The position numbers and the translations under genes are program-made. From Paramesorhizobium endophyticum (GTDB taxonomy: Bacteria > Pseudomonadota > Alphaproteobacteria > Rhizobiales > Rhizobiaceae): a stretch of DNA of 64,000 nt. Of this stretch, positions 49,997-61,632 are shown in pieces. Below the pieces are notes generated by a model. That model made no database searches and was not told the origin of the DNA. It was given only the letters and a program-made list of their open reading frames with translations. Within the stretch, counting starts at the first letter, position 1. The number at the start of each line of letters is the position of its first letter. Location of the stretch: assembly GCF_014640615.1 (NCBI RefSeq), contig NZ_BMHH01000005.1:62001-126000 (forward strand). The letters are read 5' to 3'.

Positions 49997-50214
49997 CAAT
50001 ATGTTCTCTGGACGGAAAATCTGGCTCAACTCGTAAAATTCCGCAGATGCGGGTTGAAGCCCCTCCCCCAAAGGCCGGAACCGGCGAATATCATAGCCGC
50101 GAACGGCGGCAAAACATATGTTTAAAATTTGAGCTTTTACGTCAATGAACCGTTAATGTGACATTCAGGCAGCATCGATCCCGCCGTTTCCAGCGGGATT
50201 TTGCTTCGATCAAC

Positions 50215-50739
50215 TTACCTGCCGTGACGGCCCGCGGGTGACGATGTACCGCCAGCCCAATGCGGGCGCTGCCAGGGCGGACGGACCGGGCCGGGACCGC
50301 CATAGGTCGGGCGTCCCCAGCGAGGCCCCGCCGGCCAGCGCGGCCCACCCCAGAACGGGCCGCCCCGTGGACGATGCCAATAGGGCGGCGGACCCCAGAA
50401 GAATGGATCGTCGTCATCCCAGAACGAATCGCCGCCGCCGATGATGATGGTGCTGGTGGAATAGCTGGGCGCGGGAGCAGGCGCTCCTCCCACCGAGAGA
50501 TAGCGGGCGGATGTCCAGCCGGTGATGCCGGCGGCGCGAACGCTGCACCAGCCCCCGCCGCATGTCCGGATATCCACCGCATAACCGCCCGGCAATGTCG
50601 CCACCAGGGGATAGCCCGCGCCGGGACCCGACCGCACATTGAGCGATGTCACCGTATAGGCAAGCTCCGCCAGCGCGGCGGGCGAGAACAGAACCGCCGA
50701 CAGAAGAACAGCAGAAAAAGCACCGCCACGAAACTTCAT
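50215..50739 (-). CDS. Secreted SH3-like domain protein with Gly/Pro/Trp-rich tail
   Basis: A 174-residue protein with a signal peptide (about 1-24) and a bacterial SH3 (type 3) domain: LNVRSGPGAGYPLVATLPGG then WCSVRAAGITGWTSARYL. The last 80 residues are low-complexity, rich in Gly, Pro, Trp and Arg. SH3 domains of this type usually bind cell-wall components. The start has AAGGGA upstream. It is divergent from the MFS gene. Confidence 0.88.
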   Translation of the reverse strand: MKFRGGAFSAVLLSAVLFSPAALAELAYTVTSLNVRSGPGAGYPLVATLPGGYAVDIRTCGGGWCSVRAAGITGWTSARYLSVGGAPAPAPSYSTSTIIIGGGDSFWDDDDPFFWGPPPYWHRPRGGPFWGGPRWPAGPRWGRPTYGGPGPVRPPWQRPHWAGGTSSPAGRHGR

Positions 50740-51095
50740 GTCAAATCCCTTGCGAAAGAACAATCCGCCGAACGATAGATTATATCGATACAACGGCAAG
50801 AGATTTACGCGGATATTATTTATAATAGGATAATAAAACCAGAGAAATACTATATCAAATATTAGTGATGTGGGCCACGCATCAGAATATCCCCAATGAC
50901 GTTGGTTCCGCGGCTTCAAAACCATCGTCCCAACGAAGCAGCTTTACCCCGAAACGTAATTATCTTTCTCCATGTGGCCTGCAATCGTCACTTTTCTTTC
51001 ATGCACATTCACATTAAAGAAATCCAACGTCGGGCGTTCTTGGAATCCTGCAACCGCCCGCTACGTATGAAAAAAAGTGATTAGTGGGTATAAAA
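50740..51095. other. AT-rich divergent promoter region
   Basis: This 356-base gap between the SH3-protein gene and the MFS gene has no convincing gene. It is much richer in A and T than its surroundings and holds TATAAT at 50821-50826 within a near-palindromic TATTATTTATAATAGGATAATA stretch. It probably carries promoters for both flanking genes. Confidence 0.5.
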
Positions 51096-52382
51096 ATGAC
51101 AATCGCTGCAACGGATACGATTACTCCACCGACGAATTCCGCGCGCCGTGTTTTGACCGCCAGCATGATCGGCACGACCATCGAATTCTTTGACTTCTAT
51201 ATTTACGCAACCGCTGCGGTGATCGTATTCCCGCAGCTCTTCTTTCCGACCAGCGACGGCAATTCGGCGCTGCTCCAATCCTTCGCCACGTTCGCGATCG
51301 CCTTTTTCGCACGCCCCATCGGCGCAGCGATTTTCGGCCATTTCGGTGACAGGATCGGCCGCAAGGCGACCCTCGTTGCCGCGCTGATGACCATGGGCCT
51401 GTCGACCGTCGCCATCGGTTTCCTGCCGACCTACGCCTCCATCGGCGTCGCGGCGCCGCTGCTGCTGGCGCTCTGCCGTCTCGGCCAGGGCCTCGGCCTT
51501 GGTGGCGAATGGGGCGGCGCGGTGCTGCTCGCCACGGAAAACGCGCCGGAAGGCAAGCGCACCTGGTACGGCATGTTCCCGCAGCTGGGCGCTCCGGTCG
51601 GCTTCATCCTCGCAACCGGCATCTTCCTGGTGCTTGGCGCGGTGCAGACCAATGAACAATTCTTCTCTTATGGCTGGCGTATCCCGTTCATCGCCAGCGC
51701 CGTGCTCGTTGTGATCGGCTTGTTCATCCGCTTGAAGATCGCCGAAACCCCGGAATTCCAGAAAGCCATAGACAAGGCCGAACGCGTCGCCGTTCCCGCC
51801 GCTCAATTGTTCCAGCAGCACAAGGTCAATTTGTTCCTCGGCACCATTGGCGCAGTGGCAACCTTCGTGCTGTTCTATCTGATGACGGTCTTCTCGCTTG
51901 GCTGGGGCACACGCGCGCTGGGCTATGGCCGCGAAGAATTCCTGATGCTGCAGATGATCGGCGTCTGCGCCTTCGGGCTCACGATCCCCATCTCGGCGCT
52001 TCTCGCCGACCGCTACGGCATGCGCCCCGTCATGATCATCGTAACGGTGTTGATCGGCGCTTACGGCCTGATCATGGCGCCGCTCTTTGGCGCGGGCACG
52101 CCGGGCGTCCTCGCCTTCCTAGTCATTGGCTTCGGCTTGATGGGTATGACCTACGGGCCACTCGGCGCGGTGCTGGCGGAGCCGTTCCCCACCTCGGTCC
52201 GCTATACGGGTGCTTCGCTCGCCTTCAACCTGGCCGGCATTATCGGCGCGTCGCTGGCGCCTTATATCGCAACCTGGCTCGCCACCAATTACGGCTTCGC
52301 TTACGTCGGCTACTATATGCTAACGGCGGCGATCCTCTCGCTGATCGGCCTCGCCTTCATCACGCTGAAGGACAAGCAATAA
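51096..52382 (+). CDS. MFS transporter, metabolite:H+ symporter family
   Basis: A 428-residue inner-membrane protein with 12 predicted helices. The MHS-family start TIEFFDFYIYATAA, the GHFGDRIGRKATL loop, RLGQGLGLGGEWGGAVLLATE and YGMFPQLGAPVGF are all present, as in ShiA/ProP/KgtP-type transporters. The substrate is probably an organic acid or similar solute. ATG 51096 is chosen; a GTG at 51084 is also in frame, and neither has a strong ribosome site. Confidence 0.92.
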   Translation: MTIAATDTITPPTNSARRVLTASMIGTTIEFFDFYIYATAAVIVFPQLFFPTSDGNSALLQSFATFAIAFFARPIGAAIFGHFGDRIGRKATLVAALMTMGLSTVAIGFLPTYASIGVAAPLLLALCRLGQGLGLGGEWGGAVLLATENAPEGKRTWYGMFPQLGAPVGFILATGIFLVLGAVQTNEQFFSYGWRIPFIASAVLVVIGLFIRLKIAETPEFQKAIDKAERVAVPAAQLFQQHKVNLFLGTIGAVATFVLFYLMTVFSLGWGTRALGYGREEFLMLQMIGVCAFGLTIPISALLADRYGMRPVMIIVTVLIGAYGLIMAPLFGAGTPGVLAFLVIGFGLMGMTYGPLGAVLAEPFPTSVRYTGASLAFNLAGIIGASLAPYIATWLATNYGFAYVGYYMLTAAILSLIGLAFITLKDKQ

Positions 52383-52425
52383 AGCACGGACGCCCTTCCC
52401 TGCGCCGGGAGGGGCAAACCCCGAA

Positions 52426-52794
52426 TCAATCCGTGAGGCCGGCAGCTTCTTCCTGGGAGAGGATGCCGGCCTCGACGCAATAGCGCACCTCGGCGCTCAG
52501 TATGTCGCGCGGGCGGATTTCGGAAGAGACATTTCCATTTTTATACAGAACCAGATCTTCCAGGCTCTGCCGGCATCCGGCCTTCTGGATGGCCGATGGA
52601 TCGTCGGCAGGCGTCGCGGCTGAAGGCCCGGCGGGGGCCGGTGCTGGAGCGGGTGGGGCGGCAGGAGCTTCCTGCTCAGGACCATGCAGCAGCGGCCTCT
52701 CAAGGCCGGCATTGCTCGTCAGGTAATAATAGGCGAAGACGGCCGTCGCCAGCACAAGCGCTCCGAGCCAGAAAACGAGCCTGCGATCCCGCAT
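52426..52794 (-). CDS. Hypothetical single-pass membrane protein
   Basis: A 122-residue protein: one N-terminal membrane helix (about 6-25), an Ala/Pro-rich linker (about 38-62) and a C-terminal domain with two cysteines (in AGCRQSLEDL and VRYCVEAG) that might form a disulfide in the periplasm. No family was recognised. The start at 52794 has a strong GGAGG. It is convergent with the MFS gene. Confidence 0.7.
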   Translation of the reverse strand: MRDRRLVFWLGALVLATAVFAYYYLTSNAGLERPLLHGPEQEAPAAPPAPAPAPAGPSAATPADDPSAIQKAGCRQSLEDLVLYKNGNVSSEIRPRDILSAEVRYCVEAGILSQEEAAGLTD

Positions 52795-52891
52795 ATTTCC
52801 TCCCACACCTCTCACGCACGACAATATTTTTATATAAGCCCCTTTCCCATATAACAGTGTTCAAGAAAAAGAGAGTGACAAAAATCAAAAT

Positions 52892-52918
52892 AAAAAAGGC
52901 CGGGGCAAGCCCGACCTT
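52892..52918 (-). terminator. Rho-independent terminator (minus strand)
   Basis: On the minus strand: stem AAGGTCGGGC/GCCCCGGCCTT with a short loop and a run of T. It lies downstream of the small gene at 53060-53245 and upstream of the 52426-52794 gene. Confidence 0.75.
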
Positions 52919-53059
52919 CTTCACTCATCTCAACGCCAGTGCCAGTACATCCGTGGTCAAAAGCGGAGAAGAAACTGTTAACTCTATATATGCCTGCCGA
53001 GACCCTATTACAACCGCTGGAGTTGCTTCACGCCTCATATCATCCGCATGATCTTACAA

Positions 53060-53245
53060 TCACGCGGCGACTCTATTCTCCGAATAATCCAGCACATCGC
53101 CAAGGCATTGCTGGAACAGATCGAGATCCACCGGCCCGATTCGGCTTAGGTAAATATCAATCTCATCAGGACCCAGACCGCGATTGAGCAGTTCTGCAAT
53201 TGCCTCAAGCAGTATGGCCCTCTGATCGAACCTGTATCGTAGCAT
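53060..53245 (-). CDS. Small hypothetical protein
   Basis: A 61-residue acidic, mostly helical protein (QRAILLEAIAELLNRGLGPDEIDIYLS) with no recognised domain. Support is modest: a sensible amino-acid composition and a minus-strand terminator 140 bases downstream. The ribosome binding site is weak, and the surrounding 52.8-53.4 kb is unusually AT-rich. Confidence 0.45.
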   Translation of the reverse strand: MLRYRFDQRAILLEAIAELLNRGLGPDEIDIYLSRIGPVDLDLFQQCLGDVLDYSENRVAA

Positions 53246-53378
53246 AGCTCTGCCCCCAGAAGCCCAACCGCAACCGATAGATAGGATGATGCCTGGACAT
53301 AGTTAACGAAAAGTTAACACGACGCCAGAGGAGTCGATAAAAATAAAATTTTCAAAAAATTATTCACAGGGATGGTTT

Positions 53379-53454
53379 TGGTGGAGCCAAGCGGGATCGA
53401 ACCGCTGACCTCCTGCATGCCATGCAGGCGCTCTCCCAGCTGAGCTATGGCCCC
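53379..53454 (-). tRNA. tRNA-Ala (anticodon GGC)
   Basis: The minus strand reads a complete 76-base cloverleaf: acceptor GGGGCCA/TGGCTCC with encoded CCA, D arm GCTC...GAGC, anticodon stem CCTGC/GCAGG with loop ATGGCAT (anticodon GGC), and T arm AGCGG TTCGATC CCGCT. Confidence 0.97.
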
Positions 53455-53467
53455 ATTTCCCTTTGCT

Positions 53468-53510
53468 GCATGATCCTGTTCAAGAGCCTGGAAACTCTTT
53501 GGGATCATGC
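53468..53510. repeat. GCATGATC-type palindromic element
   Basis: Arms GCATGATC (53468-53475) and GATCATGC (53503-53510) with a diverged inner stem (CAAGAG/CTCTTT). It lies 14 bases beyond the 5' end of tRNA-Ala. Confidence 0.85.
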
Positions 53511-53677
53511 GTCACCCGGTGGTTCCGGGCGGGAGTGTCAGATGCATCGCCCTGACGAGGCGGCTTATTAAAGGGCGCCGCGGCGAAGATCAAGAGCTAA
53601 ATCGCATCTCTTTTAGCCAGATACGATTTATTTTCGTGAGGCACGAAAATTCGCGCCTCACGAGATCGAGGAGCCGA

Positions 53678-54067
53678 TCAATGCTCCTCGTCATCCGAGC
53701 CGACGCCGCCGCCAAGAATGCCGGTGACGTCGTCATCATCCTCGTCTTCCTCTTCCTCAAGGAAGGGATCATCGTCGCCATCATCGATTTCGACATCGTC
53801 ATCGCCGAGATCCGGCAGATCGTCCGCGCCCTTGGCCTCGTCGTCGGCCTCCTCGAGCGAGACGAAATCAGGCTTTTCGAGAACGGTATCGACCTCTTCC
53901 TCCTCGGTCTCCTCTTCGACGACGCGCGATTCGAGCGTCGATTCGAAATAGGAGCGCGGGTAGGACTGGCCCGTATAGGGCGAGACGATCGGGTCGCGGT
54001 TCAGATCGTAAAATTTGCGGCCCGTTTCAGGGCAGATGCGTTTTGTGCCAAGTTCGGGTTTTACCAC
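53678..54067 (-). CDS. TIGR02300-family acidic protein
   Basis: A 129-residue cytoplasmic protein. The N-terminal 45 residues (LGTKRICPETGRKFYDLN, then DPIVSPYTGQSYP) are the TIGR02300 signature. The rest is extremely acidic, with long Asp/Glu runs, and probably unstructured. Function is unknown. It is divergent from aroA, the arrangement commonly seen in Alphaproteobacteria. Confidence 0.9.
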   Translation of the reverse strand: MVKPELGTKRICPETGRKFYDLNRDPIVSPYTGQSYPRSYFESTLESRVVEEETEEEEVDTVLEKPDFVSLEEADDEAKGADDLPDLGDDDVEIDDGDDDPFLEEEEDEDDDDVTGILGGGVGSDDEEH

Positions 54068-54101
54068 GGGGAGCCTCGCTGCTGACTGGGCTATTCTTTA
54101 A

Positions 54102-56266
<2,165 letters not shown>

Positions 56267-56305
56267 GGCATTGGTGAAACGCCACGCCTGAACCATATAA
56301 GGCCC

Positions 56306-56347
56306 AAGTCCCAGGAAAAGTGTGAAGCGGTTTTCCGTCCGGGACTT
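56306..56347. repeat. AAGTCC...GGACTT palindromic element
   Basis: AAGTCCC (56306-56312) and GGGACTT (56341-56347) arms with inner GGAAAA/TTTTCC, in the rpsA leader. It is the near-identical, inverted partner of 23486-23523. Confidence 0.85.
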
Positions 56348-56490
56348 GATCAAACGGAATGACATGATTGCCTGCCTCCCGGTCCACGCGCCGGATCAGC
56401 CCTGAAGGGCGGACCGGATGCAGGCGAAACGCAACACGAACCCACCGGCGCCGTACCCGAGGACAAATTCCGGGTACACCAGGAGACCAT

Positions 56491-58191
56491 ATGTCACAAG
56501 CAAACCCCACGCGGGAGGATTTCGAAGCCCTCCTCGCCGAGTCCTTCGCCAACAATGACCTTGCTGAAGGTTATGTCGTCAAGGGCCGTATCGTCGCCAT
56601 CGAAAAGGACATGGCGATCATCGACGCTGGCCTCAAGGTCGAAGGCCGCGTGCCGCTGAAGGAATTCGGCGCCAAGGGCAAAGACGGCTCGATGAAGCCG
56701 GGCGACGAAGTCGAAGTTTATGTCGAGCGCATCGAAAACGCGCTTGGCGAAGCGGTTCTCTCGCGCGAGAAGGCTCGCCGCGAAGAGAGCTGGGTCAAGC
56801 TCGAGCAGAAGTTCAACGCCGGCGAGCGTGTCGAAGGTGTCATCTTCAATCAGGTCAAGGGCGGCTTCACGGTCGATCTCGACGGCGCCGTGGCCTTCCT
56901 GCCGCGTTCGCAGGTCGATATCCGTCCGATCCGCGACGTCACCCCGCTGATGCATAATCCGCAGCCCTTCGAAATCCTCAAGATGGACAAGCGCCGCGGC
57001 AATATCGTCGTCTCGCGCCGCACCGTGCTTGAAGAGAGCCGTGCGGAGCAGCGTTCGGAAATCGTGCAGAACCTCGAAGAGGGCCAGGTCGTCGAAGGCA
57101 TGGTCAAGAACATCACCGATTACGGTGCGTTCGTCGACCTCGGGGGCATCGATGGCCTGCTGCACGTCACCGACATGGCATGGCGCCGCGTCAACCATCC
57201 GTCCGAGATCCTGAACATCGGCCAGACGGTCAAGGTTCAGATCATCCGCATCAACCAGGAAACCCACCGCATCTCGCTCGGCATGAAGCAGCTCGAGAGC
57301 GATCCGTGGGATGGCATCGGCGCCAAGTACCCGGTCGGCCGGAAGATCACCGGCACGGTGACGAACATCACCGACTACGGCGCGTTCGTCGAGATCGAGC
57401 CGGGCATCGAAGGCCTGATCCACGTTTCCGAAATGTCCTGGACGAAGAAGAATGTCCATCCGGGCAAGATCCTCTCGACCTCGCAGGAAGTCGAAGTGGT
57501 GGTGCTCGAAGTCGATCCGGTCAAGCGCCGCATTTCGCTGGGCTTGAAGCAGACCCTCGACAATCCGTGGACGACCTTCGCCCAGAAGTACCCGACGGGC
57601 ACCGTCGTGGAAGGCGAAGTCAAGAACAAGACCGAGTTTGGCCTGTTCATCGGCCTCGATGGCGATGTGGACGGCATGGTCCATCTCTCCGACCTCGACT
57701 GGAACCGTCCGGGCGAGCAGGTCATCGAGGAATACTCGAAGGGCGACGTCGTCAAGGCCGTCGTTCTCGACGTGGACATCGACAAGGAGCGCATCTCGCT
57801 CGGCATCAAGCAGCTCACCGGCGACAAGGTCGGCGAAGCGGCTGCTTCGGGCGAACTGCGCAAGAACGCCGTCGTCACCTGTGAAGTCACCGCCATCACC
57901 GATGGCGGCATCGAGGTGCGCCTGATCGATCACGACATCGACTCGTTCATCCGCCGCTCGGATCTGTCGCGCGACCGCGACGAGCAGCGCCCAGAGCGCT
58001 TCTCGGTCGGCCAGAAGGTCGACGCCCGCGTCATCGCCTTCGACAAGAAGACCCGCAAGCTGCAGGTCTCGATCAAGGCGCTGGAAATCGCCGAAGAGAA
58101 GGAAGCGGTTGCCCAGTACGGTTCGACCGACTCCGGCGCTTCGCTCGGCGACATCCTCGGCGCTGCGCTGAAGAAGCAGGAAAAGAACTAA
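56491..58191 (+). CDS. rpsA: 30S ribosomal protein S1
   Basis: A 566-residue ribosomal protein with six S1/OB domains; repeat hallmarks such as ITDYGAFVDLGGIDGLLHVTD and NITDYGAFVEIEPGIEGLIHVSE are clear. It binds mRNA on the 30S subunit and starts translation of structured messages. The start at 56491 has AGGAG upstream. It follows cmk after 224 bases that include a palindromic repeat, so it may have its own promoter. A strong terminator follows. Confidence 0.98.
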   Translation: MSQANPTREDFEALLAESFANNDLAEGYVVKGRIVAIEKDMAIIDAGLKVEGRVPLKEFGAKGKDGSMKPGDEVEVYVERIENALGEAVLSREKARREESWVKLEQKFNAGERVEGVIFNQVKGGFTVDLDGAVAFLPRSQVDIRPIRDVTPLMHNPQPFEILKMDKRRGNIVVSRRTVLEESRAEQRSEIVQNLEEGQVVEGMVKNITDYGAFVDLGGIDGLLHVTDMAWRRVNHPSEILNIGQTVKVQIIRINQETHRISLGMKQLESDPWDGIGAKYPVGRKITGTVTNITDYGAFVEIEPGIEGLIHVSEMSWTKKNVHPGKILSTSQEVEVVVLEVDPVKRRISLGLKQTLDNPWTTFAQKYPTGTVVEGEVKNKTEFGLFIGLDGDVDGMVHLSDLDWNRPGEQVIEEYSKGDVVKAVVLDVDIDKERISLGIKQLTGDKVGEAAASGELRKNAVVTCEVTAITDGGIEVRLIDHDIDSFIRRSDLSRDRDEQRPERFSVGQKVDARVIAFDKKTRKLQVSIKALEIAEEKEAVAQYGSTDSGASLGDILGAALKKQEKN

Positions 58192-58219
58192 GCCGTTCTT
58201 TTGAAGGCTCGAAAAACGA

Positions 58220-58253
58220 AACCCGCCGGTGCGAACCGGCGGGTTTTTTTTGG
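58220..58253 (+). terminator. Rho-independent terminator of rpsA
   Basis: Stem AACCCGCCGGT/ACCGGCGGGTT with a four-base loop and a run of eight T, 29 bases after the stop. Confidence 0.95.
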
Positions 58254-58313
58254 GGAGGGACATCTACAGGCTTGGCGCTTGACGATTCACCCCTTGCAAC
58301 GCCAACCAAATTC

Positions 58314-59327
58314 CTACACCCCCAGCATCACTATCAACCCGTAGCTGATGGTCCCCAGCGCCAACAGCGACAGCACGGCGGCGAGCGTGACCCTGCCGCC
58401 CGAGCGGGCAACGGTGCGTAGGTCAGTACCAAGGCCAAGGGCGGCCATGGAAATCACGGTGAGGACAGTCGAAACCGTCTCCATCGGGCCATGCAGCGCT
58501 GCCGGAATGAGGCCGAAGGCTCCGAGCGCCATCATTGCGAGGAAGCCTAGGATGAACCAGGGCACGAGACGGTTGAGCGATGGGCGCGCTCCGAGGCTAC
58601 GGTCCCCCAGCAAGGCCAGCGCGACGATGACGGGGCCGAGCATCAGCACGCGGACGAGCTTTACCAGTGTGCCGAGCTGGACGCTCATTTGCGCAACGGG
58701 CGCGGTGGCGGCGAGCACCTGCGGCACCGCATAGACAGTCAGGCCCGCCAGAACACCATATTGGGTCACCGAGAGGCCAAGCAAGGGCACCAGCAACGGA
58801 AGGCAGAGCACGACAACGACGCCCAGCACCGCCGTAAAGGCAATGGAGGCCGCGACATCGTCGCCATGGGCGCCAATGACCGGCGCGGTGGCGGCAATGG
58901 CCGAATTGCCGCAGATCGAGTTGCCGCAGGCGACAAGCACCGCAAGGCGATGCGGCAGGCGCAGCAGCCGGCCTATGCCATAGCTGAGCCCGATCGCGAT
59001 AATTACCACCCCGGCGATGCCCAGGATGAGGCCCGGCCCCGCCGCCGCAATTGCACCTGCGCTGATCGAGGCGCCGAGCAGCACGATGGCGATCTCAAGG
59101 AGGGTCTTGGCGGAAAAGCCGATGCCCGCATCGAACCGTCCGCCCGGACGGCAGAGGGTGCGGATGGCCGCGCCGATGAGGATGGCCAGCACCAGCCCTT
59201 CCAGCCATGCCCGGCCCATGAGGCGGGCTTCGACCGTCTGCAGCAGCATGGCTATTGCCGCCACGGCGCCGCTGAGAAAAATCCCGGGCAGATACCCGGT
59301 GATTTCTGAATGTTTTTTGGCGAACAT
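58314..59327 (-). CDS. YeiH/UPF0324-family putative sulfate exporter
   Basis: A 337-residue inner-membrane protein with about ten helices. The family signature CGNSICGNSAIAATAPVI is central, with the AKTLLEIAIVLLGASIS segment before it. Members are called putative sulfate exporters, but the substrate is not settled. It is divergent from a LysR gene across a 104-base gap, the arrangement seen for yeiE-yeiH in E. coli. Confidence 0.93.
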   Translation of the reverse strand: MFAKKHSEITGYLPGIFLSGAVAAIAMLLQTVEARLMGRAWLEGLVLAILIGAAIRTLCRPGGRFDAGIGFSAKTLLEIAIVLLGASISAGAIAAAGPGLILGIAGVVIIAIGLSYGIGRLLRLPHRLAVLVACGNSICGNSAIAATAPVIGAHGDDVAASIAFTAVLGVVVVLCLPLLVPLLGLSVTQYGVLAGLTVYAVPQVLAATAPVAQMSVQLGTLVKLVRVLMLGPVIVALALLGDRSLGARPSLNRLVPWFILGFLAMMALGAFGLIPAALHGPMETVSTVLTVISMAALGLGTDLRTVARSGGRVTLAAVLSLLALGTISYGLIVMLGV

Positions 59328-59383
59328 CGCCGTACTCCGATATGATTTTTCTAACCATATCGGCTAAATCGAATATTCAATCC

Positions 59384-59400
59384 ATCGCATAATATGCGAT
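59384..59400. promoter_or_regulatory. Candidate LysR-type operator
   Basis: ATCGCATA and TATGCGAT flank a single A: a perfect 17-base palindrome in the yeiH-lysR divergent gap, 31 bases before the LysR start. Confidence 0.6.
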
Positions 59401-59431
59401 ATTCCATTCGGTAAAATCGAACGGTTGGACA

Positions 59432-60355
59432 ATGACGCTCGAACAGCTGAGAATCTTCATTGCGGTCGCGGAGCGCGAGCATCTCACCCGCGCGGCAGAA
59501 GCGCTGCACCTGACCCCCTCTGCGGTGAGCTCGGCCATCCGCGCGCTGGAGGACCGCTATGGCGCGATGCTGTTCAACCGGATCGGGCGGCGAATTGAAA
59601 TGACCGATACGGGACGGATTTTTCTCGATGAAGCGCGGGCGGTATTGGCGCGGGCGCAAGCCGCCGAACTGGCGCTGGCGGAACTGGGCGACCTTAAGCG
59701 GGGCTCCTTGCGCATCCATGCCAGCCAGACCATCGCCAGCTACTGGCTGCCGCCCTATCTGGCGCGATTCCATGCCGCCTATCCCGCCATAGCCGTCAGC
59801 CTCGCGGTCGGCAACACGCAGAGCGTCGCCCGCGCGACCATTGAAGGCGAGGCGGATATCGGTTTCGTCGAGGGCGAGGTGGATGCTCCCGCGCTTTTTA
59901 CCCAGCGTATCGCGGAAGACCGGATGATTGCCGTCATCGCCCCCTCTCACCCCTGGGCGGATGGCCGGGAGGTCACATGGAAAGAGGCGGCGGGGGCCGA
60001 CTGGGTCATGCGCGAGCCTGGCTCGGGAACCCGCTCGGTGTTCGAAAATGCGGCGCGGGCGCAAGGGCTCGACCCGCTTGCCCTGAAAATATCGCTGGAG
60101 CTGCCCTCGAACGAAGCCGTGCTTTCAGCGGTCCAGTCGGGGCCGTATACTGCCGTCCTCTCCGAACTGGCGGCGGCACCCCACCTTGCAACCGGGCGGC
60201 TTATCAAGGCCGATTTCAGCCTGCCGCGGCGACGTTTTCTCCTGCTTTCGCATAGAGAGCGATACCGCAGCAGGGCCTTTCACTCCTTCGTCGGACTGTT
60301 GCCAAGTGAGGGGGAAATTCCAGCGAAATGCGGCCGTGATGATTCGGGTACGTAA
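59432..60355 (+). CDS. LysR-family transcriptional regulator (YeiE-like)
   Basis: A 307-residue regulator with an N-terminal winged helix (LEQLRIFIAVAEREHLTRAAEALHL, then PSAVSSAIRALE) and a CysB/YeiE-type effector domain (SQTIASYWLPPYLARFH). It probably controls the divergent exporter gene, binding the palindrome in between; the effector may be a sulfur compound. The C-terminal 20 residues beyond about 285 look untypical. Confidence 0.92.
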   Translation: MTLEQLRIFIAVAEREHLTRAAEALHLTPSAVSSAIRALEDRYGAMLFNRIGRRIEMTDTGRIFLDEARAVLARAQAAELALAELGDLKRGSLRIHASQTIASYWLPPYLARFHAAYPAIAVSLAVGNTQSVARATIEGEADIGFVEGEVDAPALFTQRIAEDRMIAVIAPSHPWADGREVTWKEAAGADWVMREPGSGTRSVFENAARAQGLDPLALKISLELPSNEAVLSAVQSGPYTAVLSELAAAPHLATGRLIKADFSLPRRRFLLLSHRERYRSRAFHSFVGLLPSEGEIPAKCGRDDSGT

Positions 60356-60378
60356 ATCGAGAGCAGAACCGTTACAGA

Positions 60379-61632
60379 TCAGCGAATCGCGCCAATCAGC
60401 GATTTGTCCGGAAAACAGGTGGCCGCCCGCCCCTGCTTTGCCTGCCAGTCGCCAATGGAGCGGCGCGTCTTGAAGCCGGGGAGACCGTCAGCCTTGCCGA
60501 CATCATAGCCCTTTGCCTGCAATGCCTTCTGCATGGCCGCGATATCGGAACGGTAGAGGCCGCCGACACCGCCCCATGGACGCGAGAAGCCGCCCGAACC
60601 ATGGGAGATACGGTCTGCCATGTGGCCTATGAAGAGCGCATAGAGATCGCTCATATTATAGTCCTTGAGGACGTAGAAATTGGGCGTGACGATAAAGGCC
60701 GGCCCATGCCGCCCGGCAGGCATGAGCAGATAGCCCTCGCCCGCAAGCTCCCGCGCCGGGAACGGCTTGCCATTGACGCGGATAACGCCCATCTTCGCCC
60801 AATCGGCGACCTTGAGACCCTGATCCTGGCCCTCCAGCGCACAGGTCAGTTCCGCGGGAACATTGACCTCGAAGCCCCAGTCGCGCCCGGGCTGCCAGCC
60901 ATGCAGGCGCAGATAGTTGGCGATGGATGCGAGCGTATCCGGAACGGAGTTCCAGATATCGCGGCTGCCGTCGCCATCGAAGTCGGCGGCGTGCTGGAGA
61001 TAGGATGTCGGCATGAATTGCGGCTGGCCCAGCGCGCCAGCCCATGAACTCTTCATCGCGCCGGTATCGATATAACCCTTCTGGGCGATTTCCAGCGCCG
61101 CCAGAAGTTCCTTGCGGAACATCTCCTTGCGCGTCGCCATGAAGGCTTTCGTGCCCAGCACTTCGAAAGCGTTATGAGGAATTTTGACGCCGCCGAAGCC
61201 GGACTCGCGACCCCAGATGGCAAGGACGATTTCGCCCGGCACGCCGTACTGTTTCTCGATCGCCGCGAGTGTGCGGGCGTGCTGCGCGGCTCGCGCCCGC
61301 CCGCCGGAGACGACATGGTTCACCGTCTTTTCGTTGAAATATTTGCCGGGAGAGCCGAATTCCGCCTGTGTCTGGTCCTTGGGCGTCATCGGTTTCGTGC
61401 CTGGGGGCACCAGGTCCGGCAGCTTCCAGTTCAGCTTCACATCGGCGAAAGCCCGGTCGAATGTGGCGCGGGAAATGCCCCTCGCCTTGGCCTCAGGCCA
61501 GAGGTCACCGACGAGCCATGCCCGGAATTGCGCTTCCGTTTCGGCCTTGGAGGGTGCTGCTGTTGCGGGATTTATCAGAAGGAATGGAATGAAGAGAATT
61601 GCCCATCGGAAACATTTCAAAGCCGCTTGCAA
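60379..61632 (-). CDS. Lytic murein transglycosylase, MltB type
   Basis: A 417-residue secreted enzyme: signal peptide (about 1-25), an SLT_2 catalytic domain with WGRESGFGG (catalytic Glu) and GALGQPQFMPTSYL, and a C-terminal peptidoglycan-binding domain (about 350-410). It cleaves glycan strands. No ATG starts the frame: TTG at 61632, or TTG at 61620, which gives a neater signal peptide, are the candidates, both with weak ribosome sites. Confidence 0.9.
   Translation of the reverse strand: MQAALKCFRWAILFIPFLLINPATAAPSKAETEAQFRAWLVGDLWPEAKARGISRATFDRAFADVKLNWKLPDLVPPGTKPMTPKDQTQAEFGSPGKYFNEKTVNHVVSGGRARAAQHARTLAAIEKQYGVPGEIVLAIWGRESGFGGVKIPHNAFEVLGTKAFMATRKEMFRKELLAALEIAQKGYIDTGAMKSSWAGALGQPQFMPTSYLQHAADFDGDGSRDIWNSVPDTLASIANYLRLHGWQPGRDWGFEVNVPAELTCALEGQDQGLKVADWAKMGVIRVNGKPFPARELAGEGYLLMPAGRHGPAFIVTPNFYVLKDYNMSDLYALFIGHMADRISHGSGGFSRPWGGVGGLYRSDIAAMQKALQAKGYDVGKADGLPGFKTRRSIGDWQAKQGRAATCFPDKSLIGAIR

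Noticed and set aside
52391-52414. GC hairpin between the MFS gene and the next gene as a terminator
   Set aside because: The stem needs wobble pairs and there is no T run on either strand.
53379-53510. tRNA-Ala as an integration site
   Set aside because: No duplicated tRNA end, integrase or foreign island lies nearby; only a common palindrome flanks it.
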